Shown here: positions 1-6,897 of the stretch, piece after piece
Position numbering within the stretch: the first letter of the stretch is position 1
How the letters are laid out: each line of letters begins with the position of its first letter
Assembly (NCBI GenBank): GCA_030018895.1
Contig: JASEHM010000025.1
Span: 1-8,899, forward strand
Length of the DNA stretch: 8,899 bases
Direction of reading: 5' to 3'
Source: Candidatus Omnitrophota bacterium
GTDB lineage: Bacteria > Omnitrophota > Gorgyraeia > Gygaellales > Profunditerraquicolaceae
Notes under the pieces: model-generated
Told to the model about the DNA's origin: nothing
Database searches by the model: none
Seen by the model: the letters and a program-made list of their open reading frames with translations, nothing else
Position numbers and translations under genes: made by a program

Positions 1-60
1 TATCTCAAAATACATTTCGCGTCGATAAGTAACGTCTAATTTGGACATGAGTGATAAAAT

Positions 61-1320
61 ATGATTAAAAAATTAAAGGAAAAAATAAGGCAGAAACTAT
101 TGGAGCAATATAGCGGCATATTTTATAAAGAAGCTATAGATAAAGAAGAAATAGCGCAGTTGGTAAAACAACTTTTAAACGAAATAATTCATCGTGAACG
201 TTTAATAATGCCGGATTCAGACCAAAATAAGGTAATTGCTGATTTGGTTGATGAGTTAACAGGTTTTGGCCCAATAGAGAATATTATGAATGATCCAGAC
301 GTAAGTGAGATTATGATTAATGGGCCAAAAAAAATCTATATTGAAAAGAAAGGAAAAAAGGCATTATCTGATCTTGTATTTGATGATGAACAGCAGTTAA
401 GATGTTTGGTGCATAAGATACTGGCGCCTACCCGGCGCAGGGTTGATGAGGTTTGTCCTTATGCAGAGGTATCCTTAAAAGATGGTTCGCGCGTGAATAT
501 TATTATTCCGCCTTTATCTACAGATGGGATTGCTGTAACGATAAGAAAATTTTCAAAAGAGATAAAAACCCTTCAAGATTTAATTAAACTTAATACATTA
601 GATGAGCGAATAGCAGATTTTTTATCTTCTTGCATAAAGGCAAAGGTAAATATTTTATTTGCCGGAGCAACCGGTTCCGGAAAAACCACAACACTGAATG
701 TGCTTTCAGGCTGTATCAGTAATGATGAGCGTATTATTACTATTGAAGATACGACAGAATTACGCCTGAATCAGGAACATGTAGTGAGGCTTGAGGCAAG
801 GCCTTCAAACATAGAAGGCAAAAATGAGGTAACAATAGGGGATCTTTTTAAAAACTCTTTGCGTATGCGGCCTACGAGGATAATCCTTGGCGAAATCAGA
901 GGTAGAGAGGCTCTTGATATGCTGCAGGCAATGTGTTCCGGACATACCGGTTCTTTAGCAGTTTTGCATGCTAATTCTCCTTCTGAGGTTATCTCCCGGC
1001 TTGAAACAATGATACTTACTTCAGGCCTGCCTGTTGATTTGGATATAATATACAGACAAATTGCAGCAGCAGTGCATCTTATTATTCAGCAGGAACAGTT
1101 ATTAGATGGCTCAAGAAAGATTACCCGCATTACGCAGGTAAATGGCTTAAAAGACGGCCATATTGTTTTGGAAGATTTATTTATATATGAGATAGAAGAG
1201 GTTTTAAGCAGTGAAAAAGTTAAAGGCAGATTTAGGGCAACCGGAATAATCCCTGTATTCTATTCTTTATTTGAAAAGAGAGGCGTAAAAGTATCAAAGA
1301 ACATTTTTAATGAGGGATAA
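61..1320 (+). CDS. cpaF: CpaF/TadA-type secretion ATPase (Tad pilus or related machinery)
   Basis: Hexameric P-loop ATPase of the type II/IV secretion superfamily, normally the cytoplasmic motor that powers assembly of Tad/Flp pili at the inner membrane. The 419 residues are full length for the family. Visible parts are a helical N-terminal region (about 1-60), the CpaF N-terminal domain with GFGPIE and EIMINGP (69-89), Walker A GATGSGKT (202-209), the Asp box ITIEDTTEL (226-234), Walker B RIILGEIRGREA (273-284) and the His box GHTGSLAVLHAN (294-305). The RPTRIILGEIRG wording and a 400-plus-residue length favour CpaF over PilB or VirB11. The ATG at 61 is the first possible start after an in-frame TAA at 55-57; no clear Shine-Dalgarno precedes it. 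All three frames are open from base 1 to about 28-39, so an upstream gene could end there. No TadB/TadC membrane partner follows; proS begins at the very next base. The substrate is therefore unknown. Confidence 0.93.
   Translation: MIKKLKEKIRQKLLEQYSGIFYKEAIDKEEIAQLVKQLLNEIIHRERLIMPDSDQNKVIADLVDELTGFGPIENIMNDPDVSEIMINGPKKIYIEKKGKKALSDLVFDDEQQLRCLVHKILAPTRRRVDEVCPYAEVSLKDGSRVNIIIPPLSTDGIAVTIRKFSKEIKTLQDLIKLNTLDERIADFLSSCIKAKVNILFAGATGSGKTTTLNVLSGCISNDERIITIEDTTELRLNQEHVVRLEARPSNIEGKNEVTIGDLFKNSLRMRPTRIILGEIRGREALDMLQAMCSGHTGSLAVLHANSPSEVISRLETMILTSGLPVDLDIIYRQIAAAVHLIIQQEQLLDGSRKITRITQVNGLKDGHIVLEDLFIYEIEEVLSSEKVKGRFRATGIIPVFYSLFEKRGVKVSKNIFNEG
1312..1320 (+). promoter_or_regulatory. proS ribosome binding site inside the end of cpaF
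   Basis: A GAGGG run at 1312-1316 lies four bases before the proS ATG, inside the last codons of the ATPase gene. The cpaF stop codon TAA (1318-1320) abuts the proS ATG with zero spacing. Ribosomes finishing cpaF are thus placed on the proS start, so translational coupling is likely. This supports the ATG at 1321 as the true proS start. There is no room for a separate proS promoter between the two genes. Confidence 0.65.
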
Positions 1321-2580
1321 ATGTATTGGTCAAAAACTTTCATACCAACCTTAAAAGAAGATCCGCAAGAAGCTGAAATCATAAGCCACAAACTGCTTCT
1401 ACGTTCAGGTTTGATTCGTATGCTTATGGCCGGGGCGTATTCTTATTTGCCTTTGGGTTATAGGGTATTGAATAATATCCAGAGGATAATTCGCCAGGAA
1501 ATGAATTCTTCTGACGCAGCTGAATTATTGCTGCCGGCATTACAGCCTCAAGAGTTGTGGCAGGAGTCAGGCCGCGATAAGACAATGGATAAGGTAATGG
1601 TAAGGTTTTCTGATAGAAGGGGAAGAAAACTTTGTTTAGGCCCAACCCATGAAGAGGTTATTACAGCATTAGTAAGAAGCTGCGTATCCAGTTATAAGCA
1701 GCTACCCTTAATTTTATATCAGCTTCAGACAAAGTTCCGCGATGAGATTCGCCCGCGATTCGGCCTGATTAGATCGTGCGAGTTTATTATGAAGGACGCC
1801 TATAGTTTTGATAAAGATGAAGCAGGATTAGATAAAAATTATCAACTGATGTCTTATGCTTATCAAAGGATATTTAAAAGATGCGGCCTTAATTTTCTTG
1901 TTACAGAAGCTGACTCAGGAGTGATGGGTGGAAGTTGTTCGCATGAATTTATGATTCCGGCCAAAGACGGCGAGGATGCGGTTTTATTATGCCCTAAGTG
2001 TAAAACAGCGAGGGCCAAAGGGGAATGCAAGGATGATACTTGCGTTAAATGCGGTGTTTTATTAGATGAGATAAATGCTATTGAAATAGGGCATATTTTT
2101 AAATTAGGGGTTAAATATAGCGAGGTATTAGGGGCTAAATTTCTTGATAATGACAGAAAGCTTAAATCTATAATTATGGGTTGTTATGGAATAGGTGTTT
2201 CGCGCCTGGTCTCTGCGATAATTGAGCAAAATTATGATACCGCAGGCATTATCTGGCCCAAGGAGATTGCCCCTTACGAGATTATTATTTTGCCTTTGGA
2301 TGTAACCGAAGGGAGAATTATGTCCTCTGTAATAGAAATTTATAAGGAGCTTACACAAAACGGGATCAATGTGTTATTGGATGATCGCGATGAACGGGCA
2401 GGTGTTAAATTTAAAGATGCCGACCTTTTAGGGATACCCTTACAATTAATTATCGGTAAGGAATTTTTAAAAAGCAATACTTGTGAATTAAAGATACGCT
2501 CTAGTGGAGAAAGAATCATCAAGCCAAGAGAAGAGATTATAGATTATATCCAAAACCCATTAAGCTCAGTAATTCAATAA
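1321..2580 (+). CDS. proS: Prolyl-tRNA synthetase lacking the INS editing domain
   Basis: Class II aminoacyl-tRNA synthetase that charges tRNA(Pro) with proline in the cytoplasm. Motif 1 is around AGAYSYLPLGYRVL (37-50). The ATP/proline region includes LGPTHEE (106-112) and motif 2 FRDEIRPRFGLIRSCEF (139-155). Motif 3 is MGCYGIGVSRL (286-296), followed by the anticodon-binding domain (about 318-415, with LLDDRDERAGVKFKDADLLG). The usual bacterial-type enzyme is about 565-575 residues and carries a roughly 180-residue INS editing domain between motifs 2 and 3. Here 419 residues are found and INS is replaced by a linker of about 30 residues with cysteines at 224, 227, 236, 241 and 244. The two CxxC pairs look like the knuckles that flank INS in many full-length enzymes. 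Motif 2 reads RSCEF where RSREF is usual. INS-less ProRS is known in alphaproteobacteria, so the enzyme is probably active but without cis editing of Ala-tRNA(Pro). It is coupled to cpaF upstream. Confidence 0.97.
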   Translation: MYWSKTFIPTLKEDPQEAEIISHKLLLRSGLIRMLMAGAYSYLPLGYRVLNNIQRIIRQEMNSSDAAELLLPALQPQELWQESGRDKTMDKVMVRFSDRRGRKLCLGPTHEEVITALVRSCVSSYKQLPLILYQLQTKFRDEIRPRFGLIRSCEFIMKDAYSFDKDEAGLDKNYQLMSYAYQRIFKRCGLNFLVTEADSGVMGGSCSHEFMIPAKDGEDAVLLCPKCKTARAKGECKDDTCVKCGVLLDEINAIEIGHIFKLGVKYSEVLGAKFLDNDRKLKSIIMGCYGIGVSRLVSAIIEQNYDTAGIIWPKEIAPYEIIILPLDVTEGRIMSSVIEIYKELTQNGINVLLDDRDERAGVKFKDADLLGIPLQLIIGKEFLKSNTCELKIRSSGERIIKPREEIIDYIQNPLSSVIQ

Positions 2581-2615
2581 GATAGTGTCCTGTTAATAAA
2601 ATAAAGGTATGATGC

Positions 2616-2730
2616 TTAACGCGAATAAAGAACGCGGATGAACGCGAATTTAATACGAATAAACGCGAATGAATCCGAATTAGCGTTTATTCGTTCAAAA
2701 TTAGCGTTTATTCGCGTTAAAGCGTTCTTT
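2616..2730. repeat. Cluster of AACGCGAAT-type units in both orientations
   Basis: This fills most of the 188-bp proS-rimP gap. AACGCGAAT occurs exactly at 2618-2626, 2641-2649 and 2662-2670, with a variant (AACGCGGAT) at 2631. On the other strand a 15-base direct repeat, ATTAGCGTTTATTCG, occurs at 2679-2693 and 2700-2714, 21 bases apart. Several stems are possible: TTAACGCGAATAAA (2616-2629) with 2707-2720, CGAATAAACGC (2656-2666) with 2683-2693 or 2704-2714, and AAAGAACGC (2627-2635) with 2722-2730. No ORF is present. It looks like a dispersed, foldable genomic repeat rather than a terminator, because no T-run follows the stems. I could not find clear target duplications, so mobility is only inferred. 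Confidence 0.75.
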
Positions 2731-2768
2731 CGCATTTTAGCAAGCAAAACAAGATAGGGACGGAAAAG

Positions 2769-3230
2769 ATGGATAAGCAGGAAGTTGTTGATGAGTCAAA
2801 GAGGATAATCACTGATTACTTGAAGAATCAGGGGTTTGATTTGGTGGATATTATTCATAGGTATGAAGGAAGGGATTTATTTTTAAGGATTCTGGTAGAT
2901 ATGCCCGAAGGCGGCATAGGTATGGATGAGTGCGTTTTTCTAAATAATGATATTGGCAGGATTTTGGAAGAAAAGGATATTTTAAGGGAAAAGTATATTT
3001 TAGAGGTATCTTCTCCGGGAATGGACAGGCCATTAAAAACAAAAAGTGATTTTTCGCGCTGCATAGGCAAAAGGGTTAGAATTTTTCTTAATGAGCTTGT
3101 AAACGGCAGGCAAGAATGGGAAGGGCAGATTTTACAGGCGGAAGATAGCGCGGTGTATGTTGATGTCTCCGGAGAAGAATTGCAGATACCATTTTCTAAA
3201 ATTATAAAGGCAAAGCAAGTTATTAAGTAG
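2769..3230 (+). CDS. rimP: Ribosome maturation factor RimP
   Basis: RimP binds the 30S subunit and aids late assembly around the 16S rRNA 3' major domain and protein S12 incorporation. The 153-residue length is normal. The N-terminal alpha/beta domain (about 1-85) carries GFDLVDI and FLRILVDMPEGGIGMDEC. The family signature YILEVSSPGMDRPLKT (76-91) joins it to the C-terminal SH3-like domain (about 92-153, with GKRVRIFL). AGGGA at 2756-2760, eight bases before the ATG, supports this start. The gene lies just upstream of nusA, its standard neighbour in bacteria (formerly ylxS or yhbC). The preceding repeat cluster separates it from proS, so whether it has its own promoter is unclear; I see no convincing -35/-10 pair. 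Confidence 0.96.
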   Translation: MDKQEVVDESKRIITDYLKNQGFDLVDIIHRYEGRDLFLRILVDMPEGGIGMDECVFLNNDIGRILEEKDILREKYILEVSSPGMDRPLKTKSDFSRCIGKRVRIFLNELVNGRQEWEGQILQAEDSAVYVDVSGEELQIPFSKIIKAKQVIK

Positions 3231-3298
3231 AGAGTTCTGAAAAAACCTTTTTTTCAGAAGTCTCAAATAGAGAGCAAAAAAGTTGCTATTCTCTACTT
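3225..3298 (+). promoter_or_regulatory. Hairpin-rich rimP-nusA junction with competing stems
   Basis: TTCTGAAAAAA (3235-3245) pairs perfectly with 3249-3259 around a three-base loop. A second stem joins TAGAGA plus GCAA (3268-3277) to TTGC, a three-base bulge and TCTCTA (3283-3295). An outer stem, AAGTAGAG (3225-3232) with CTCTACTT (3291-3298), uses the same 3' bases as the second stem, so the two are mutually exclusive. The first arm overlaps the rimP stop codon. The hairpins are A/U-rich and lack a GC-rich stem followed by a T-run, so this is not a standard terminator. It may instead be a processing or attenuation site in the rimP-nusA transcript; its function is inference only. The nusA ribosome binding site, GAGGA at 3311-3315, lies just beyond. 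Confidence 0.5.
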
Positions 3299-3320
3299 TT
3301 AAAACAAAGCGAGGAAAAAT

Positions 3321-4538
3321 ATGAGTCAGGAATTATTAGCAATAATTGGGCAAATAGAAAGAGAAAAGGGAATAAAAAAAGAGGTTCTTATTGAGGCGGT
3401 GGAAAGTGCGCTTTCAAGCGCTGCCAGGAAAACGTTTGATATTAAACCCGATGAGAAGTTGAGAGTAGAGTTGGATCCTGTTACCGGAAAGATAACGGCC
3501 TTCAAAAATGAAGAGGAACTTACCTCTTTAGAGTTTGGCCGTATTGCGGCTTCTACAGCACGCCAAGTAATAATCCAGAAAATCAGAGAAGCAGAAAAGG
3601 ATGTTATTTTCAATGAATTTCAAGGCAAGGCCGGAGAGATTACCAGCGGCGCGGTTTATAGGTTTGAAAAAGGAAATATTATCGTTGATCTTTTAGGAAG
3701 GACAGAAGGCATGCTTCCTAAATCTGAGCAGTCATCTAGGGAGGAGTTTAAGCAGGGCCAGCGTATTCGCGCTTATATTCTGGAGGTAAAAAGGGAATCT
3801 AAAGGTCCGCAAATTATTCTGTCTCGCGCACATTCAAGCTTTGTAAAAAAACTGTTTGAATTAGAGGTGCCTGAGATATATGAAGGAATTGTAGAGATAA
3901 AAGCTATATCGCGTCAAGCCGGGGAACGTACTAAAATCGCGGTTTTATCAAAGAACGAAAGGGTTGATCCGGTAGGCGCCTGCGTAGGTATGCGTGGAAA
4001 TCGTGTCCGAAATATCGTAAATGAATTACAAGGAGAAAAAATTGATATTGTGCCTTTTAATGAAGATATAAAGGAGTATATTAAGCATGCGCTTTCTTTA
4101 AAAGAGGTTGTTGAGATAAAATTGAATAAAGATAGGCTAAGGGCTGAGGTTATTGTTGTGCAGGATCAATTGTCAGTTGCTATTGGTAAACAAGGACAGA
4201 ATGTGAGGCTTGCCTCAAAATTAATTGGCTGGGAATTAGATATTCGGCCAAAGGAGGTTCTATCGCCAGAACTTAAAGAGGAGGCGCAAGAGAAAGAAGC
4301 AGTAGGAGAAGAAAAGGAGGTAATAGTAGAAGAAGCAGGTAAAAAAGAGAAGAAAACGGCCTTAGAAAATTTACCTGGGGCAGGGGAGAAAACCTGTTTG
4401 AGTCTTAGAGAAGCTGGTTTTGATTCAATAGAATCTTTGGCAGAAACAAAAATTGATGATTTAATAGCGATTAAAGGCATTGCTAAGAAAAAAGCAGAAA
4501 AATTAATTGAAGAAGCAAAAAGATTGCTTAAGGGATAA
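3321..4538 (+). CDS. nusA: Transcription elongation/termination factor NusA
   Basis: NusA binds RNA polymerase and nascent RNA, influencing pausing, intrinsic termination and antitermination. Domains in order are the RNAP-binding N-terminal domain (1 to about 103), S1 (about 104-170, with GAVYRFEKGNIIVDLLGRTEGMLP split across it), KH1 with DPVGACVGMRGNRVRNIV (216-233), and KH2 with AIGKQGQNVRLAS (287-299). A highly charged Glu/Lys linker (about 314-346) leads to one C-terminal helix-hairpin-helix domain (347-403, GAGEKTCLSLREAGF and IKGIAKKKAEKLIEE). At 405 residues it lies between the Bacillus form (about 370, no C-terminal repeat) and the E. coli form (495, two acidic repeats). GAGGA (3311-3315) ahead of the ATG supports the start. 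infB follows after two bases, which implies one operon and coupled translation. Confidence 0.98.
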   Translation: MSQELLAIIGQIEREKGIKKEVLIEAVESALSSAARKTFDIKPDEKLRVELDPVTGKITAFKNEEELTSLEFGRIAASTARQVIIQKIREAEKDVIFNEFQGKAGEITSGAVYRFEKGNIIVDLLGRTEGMLPKSEQSSREEFKQGQRIRAYILEVKRESKGPQIILSRAHSSFVKKLFELEVPEIYEGIVEIKAISRQAGERTKIAVLSKNERVDPVGACVGMRGNRVRNIVNELQGEKIDIVPFNEDIKEYIKHALSLKEVVEIKLNKDRLRAEVIVVQDQLSVAIGKQGQNVRLASKLIGWELDIRPKEVLSPELKEEAQEKEAVGEEKEVIVEEAGKKEKKTALENLPGAGEKTCLSLREAGFDSIESLAETKIDDLIAIKGIAKKKAEKLIEEAKRLLKG

Positions 4539-4540
4539 TT

Positions 4541-6745
4541 ATGGTAAAAATTAAAAAGGAAAAAATAGCTGTTAAGAAGGTAGCTGATGTAAAGATTAAG
4601 AAAGCAACGCGAAAGACGAGCGCTCAGGTTCCAATAAAAGAAGGGGTTTTTAAGAAGATTGTTAAAAAGATAATTAAACCTGTTTCTAATGTTGAGATTG
4701 AGCCTAAGGTTGAGGTAAAGGCCAAGATTGAGCCTAAGGTTGAGGTAAAGGCCAAGATTGAGCCTAAGGTTGAGGTTAAGGTAAGACCTAAGCTTAAACC
4801 TAAGTCTAAGATTGAGGTTAAGGCTGAACCTAATAAGGTTGAGGCCAAGATTGAGCCTAAGGCTGAGGTCAAAATTGAACCTAAGGTTGAGATTAAGGTT
4901 GAGCCTAAGGCTGAGCTTAAGGTTGAAGTCAAAGTTGAATCTAAGGTTGAGGCCAAAATTGAACCTAAGATTGAGCCTGCTGTTGTTGAATTAAAGGTTC
5001 TTGAATTGGAATTTCCTGTAATCGTTAAAGACTTAGCAGTAAAATTACAAGAAAAATCTTCTAATCTTATAAAAGGGCTTATAAATATGGGCGTTATGGT
5101 GACTATAAATCAAGCCTTGGATGAAACTGTAATAGCTAAGATCTGCCAGAAATATGGCTATCAGATAAAGAAGGCCCTTGATAAAGAAGAATTAATCTTG
5201 CGTGGTCATGAAATAAAGGATTTACCTTATGAATTACAGCCCAGGTTTCCTATAGTAACCCTAATGGGACATGTTGATCATGGTAAAACTTCTTTATTGG
5301 ATGCTATAAGAAAAAGCAAGGTTGTGGATGCTGAACACGGTGGTATTACTCAGCATATTGGCGCTTATCGTGTTAATTTACCGCATGGCGAGATTACTTT
5401 TTTAGATACGCCAGGACATGAGGCTTTTACTGCTATGCGCAGCCGCGGGGCAAGTATCACTGATATAGTAATTTTGGTAGTGGCCTGTGATGATGGCCTG
5501 ATGCCTCAGACTCAGGAAGCCATAGATCATGCTCGCGCAGCTAATGTTCCTATAATTGTAGCCATAAACAAGATTGATAAGGCAGGCTCGGATATTGAAC
5601 GCGTGAAAAAACAGCTTTCAGGAGTAGGCCTTACTGCTGAGGATTGGGGAGGTAAAACTATAATAGTTGGGGTGTCAGCAAAGACAGGCCAGGGAATAGA
5701 TGATTTACTTGAGATGCTTCTTTTGGAAGCCCAGATGCTGGAATTAAAATGTAACCTTAAAAGGCCTGCTTCTGGCGTAATTATAGAAGCAAAGATGAGC
5801 TCGGGCCGGGGTCCGATTTCTACCCTGCTTATACAAAATGGTACTTTACATTTAAATGAAACTATTATTGTGGGAAAATTTTACGGTAAAGTTAAGGCAA
5901 TGTTTAATGACCGCGGTATATCTGTAACTGATGCCCCTGCTTCTTTTCCGGTTGAGGTTTTAGGTATATCCGGCGTTCCGCTGGCAGGTGAGCGGTTTTT
6001 TGTAATTGAAGATGAGAAACAAGCCAGGGAGCTGGTAGGGTTACGCTTAGAAAGGGAAAGACATCAGCAGATAAAGGCGGTAAAAAAAATCAGCCTCCAG
6101 GATTTGCATGAGCAAATAGCAGAAGGGAAATTAAAGGAATTAAAATTGATAATTAAATCAGATGTGCAGGGTTCATCTGAGGCAATAAAAGAAATCCTTA
6201 GCAAACTGGATGTTTCAGAAGTTAAATTGAACATAATACATGCTGGTGTGGGGAATATAAATACCTCAGATGTAATATTAGCTGTTGCCTCAGACGCCCT
6301 TGTTCTCGGATTTAATGTTGTTGCGGATGAATTAGCTGTTGAGGCAGCAGCTAAACAAGGGGTTGATATAAAGATTTACAATATTATTTATGAATTGGCT
6401 AATGAATTAAAGGCAGCGATAGAAGGGATGCTTGAGCCCACATTAAAGAAGGTTTTCTTAGGGAGGGCTGAAATAAGAAAGGTTTTTAAATTATCAAAGG
6501 CAGGGACAATTGCCGGCTGTTTTGTTGCTAAGGGTAAATTTAACCGTAATTGTCAAGTTACTTTAGTAAGAAATGGCCAGGTTGTTTTTGAGGGTAAACT
6601 TTCTTCATTAAAGCGGATTAAAGACGATGCGCGTGAAGTTCTTGAAGGCTTTGAATGCGGAATGAGTTTTATGGGGTTTGATCAGTTTTTAGAAGGCGAC
6701 ATAATTGAGGCATTTGAGATAGAAAAAATAGCAAGAAAATTGTAG
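4541..6745 (+). CDS. infB: Translation initiation factor IF-2
   Basis: GTPase that places fMet-tRNA on the 30S subunit and promotes joining of the 50S subunit. The 734 residues split into a basic N-terminus (1-50), a Lys/Glu/Pro/Val repeat linker (about 51-148), an IF2_N domain (about 164-215), the G domain, and C-terminal domains II, III and IV. G-domain motifs are all intact: G1 GHVDHGKT (243-250), G2 GGITQHIGAY (267-276), G3 DTPGHEAF (289-296), G4 NKID (343-346) and G5 SAK (379-381). Domain III shows SDVQGSSEAI (540-549), and domain IV includes GCFVAKGKFNRN (659-670). AGGG at 4531-4534, inside the end of nusA, is a plausible ribosome binding site for the ATG at 4541. The usual downstream partner rbfA is missing; a repeat element and trpS follow instead. 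Confidence 0.98.
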   Translation: MVKIKKEKIAVKKVADVKIKKATRKTSAQVPIKEGVFKKIVKKIIKPVSNVEIEPKVEVKAKIEPKVEVKAKIEPKVEVKVRPKLKPKSKIEVKAEPNKVEAKIEPKAEVKIEPKVEIKVEPKAELKVEVKVESKVEAKIEPKIEPAVVELKVLELEFPVIVKDLAVKLQEKSSNLIKGLINMGVMVTINQALDETVIAKICQKYGYQIKKALDKEELILRGHEIKDLPYELQPRFPIVTLMGHVDHGKTSLLDAIRKSKVVDAEHGGITQHIGAYRVNLPHGEITFLDTPGHEAFTAMRSRGASITDIVILVVACDDGLMPQTQEAIDHARAANVPIIVAINKIDKAGSDIERVKKQLSGVGLTAEDWGGKTIIVGVSAKTGQGIDDLLEMLLLEAQMLELKCNLKRPASGVIIEAKMSSGRGPISTLLIQNGTLHLNETIIVGKFYGKVKAMFNDRGISVTDAPASFPVEVLGISGVPLAGERFFVIEDEKQARELVGLRLERERHQQIKAVKKISLQDLHEQIAEGKLKELKLIIKSDVQGSSEAIKEILSKLDVSEVKLNIIHAGVGNINTSDVILAVASDALVLGFNVVADELAVEAAAKQGVDIKIYNIIYELANELKAAIEGMLEPTLKKVFLGRAEIRKVFKLSKAGTIAGCFVAKGKFNRNCQVTLVRNGQVVFEGKLSSLKRIKDDAREVLEGFECGMSFMGFDQFLEGDIIEAFEIEKIARKL
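4697..4786 (+). repeat. In-frame 30-bp tandem repeat in the infB linker
   Basis: Two exact copies of a 30-bp unit (4697-4726 and 4727-4756) encode IEPKVEVKAK. A third copy (4757-4786) matches for its first 20 bases and then diverges. Degenerate relatives of the same unit (IEPKAEVK, IEPKVEIKV, EPKAELKV, ESKVEAK) continue to about base 4980. The unit is a multiple of three, so gain or loss of copies keeps the frame. The tract encodes an alternating charged, probably disordered linker between the basic N-terminus and the IF2_N domain. Confidence 0.9.
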
Positions 6746-6749
6746 TTTA

Positions 6750-6865
6750 TTCTTCTTCGCCGAATACCCTGTGGCTTGCCACATGGATGAAGGCGAAAGA
6801 AGAACTCCTGCGAAGCTCAAACGCGAAAGCATTTTGAGCGAAACAGAGTAAGGTATTCGGCTTCG
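6750..6865. repeat. Foldable inverted-repeat element, possible MITE
   Basis: This occupies most of the infB-trpS gap and contains no ORF. CCGAATACC (6760-6768) is perfectly complementary to GGTATTCGG (6852-6860), and CTTCG lies directly outside both ends (6755-6759 and 6861-6865), which could be a 5-bp target duplication. Inside are TGTGG-CTTG-CCACA (6770-6783) and GCTCAAA (6815-6821) pairing with 6833-6839. An alternative stem pairs TTCTTCTTCGCC (6750-6761) with 6792-6804, with one bulged base, and competes with the outer pairing. The result is a cloverleaf-like fold, but it does not match tRNA geometry. A dispersed non-autonomous element is the best reading. A T-rich run at 6877-6887 follows, yet it sits only about 10 bases before trpS, so a terminator is doubtful. 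Confidence 0.6.
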
Positions 6866-6897
6866 AAGCAAATTCGTTTTTATTTTTACAACGAGTT

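Noticed and set aside
1..60. Possible tail of an upstream gene before cpaF
   Set aside because: All three + frames are open only for about 9-13 codons before a stop; none gives a recognisable C-terminus, so no gene can be called.
2616..2730. CRISPR array
   Set aside because: The units are 9-15 bases, occur in both orientations, and have similar rather than unique spacers; no cas genes are nearby.
4624..4956. Minus-strand ORF rich in Ser/Thr/Leu/Gly opposite infB
   Set aside because: It is the mirror of the Lys/Glu/Pro/Val repeat tract; its repetitive STLGS composition comes from the complement, and infB is certain.
4812..4994. Plus-strand Arg/Leu-rich ORF in another frame within infB
   Set aside because: It is a frame-shifted reading of the same tandem repeat, with no start context and no family resemblance.
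6770..6861. tRNA-like cloverleaf
   Set aside because: Arm lengths and loops do not fit tRNA; there is no TTCGA-type T loop in place and no acceptor stem of 7 bp with a discriminator base.
6852..6887. Intrinsic terminator after infB
   Set aside because: The T-rich run is interrupted by A and C and lies about 10 bases before trpS; the adjacent stem belongs to the longer inverted-repeat element.
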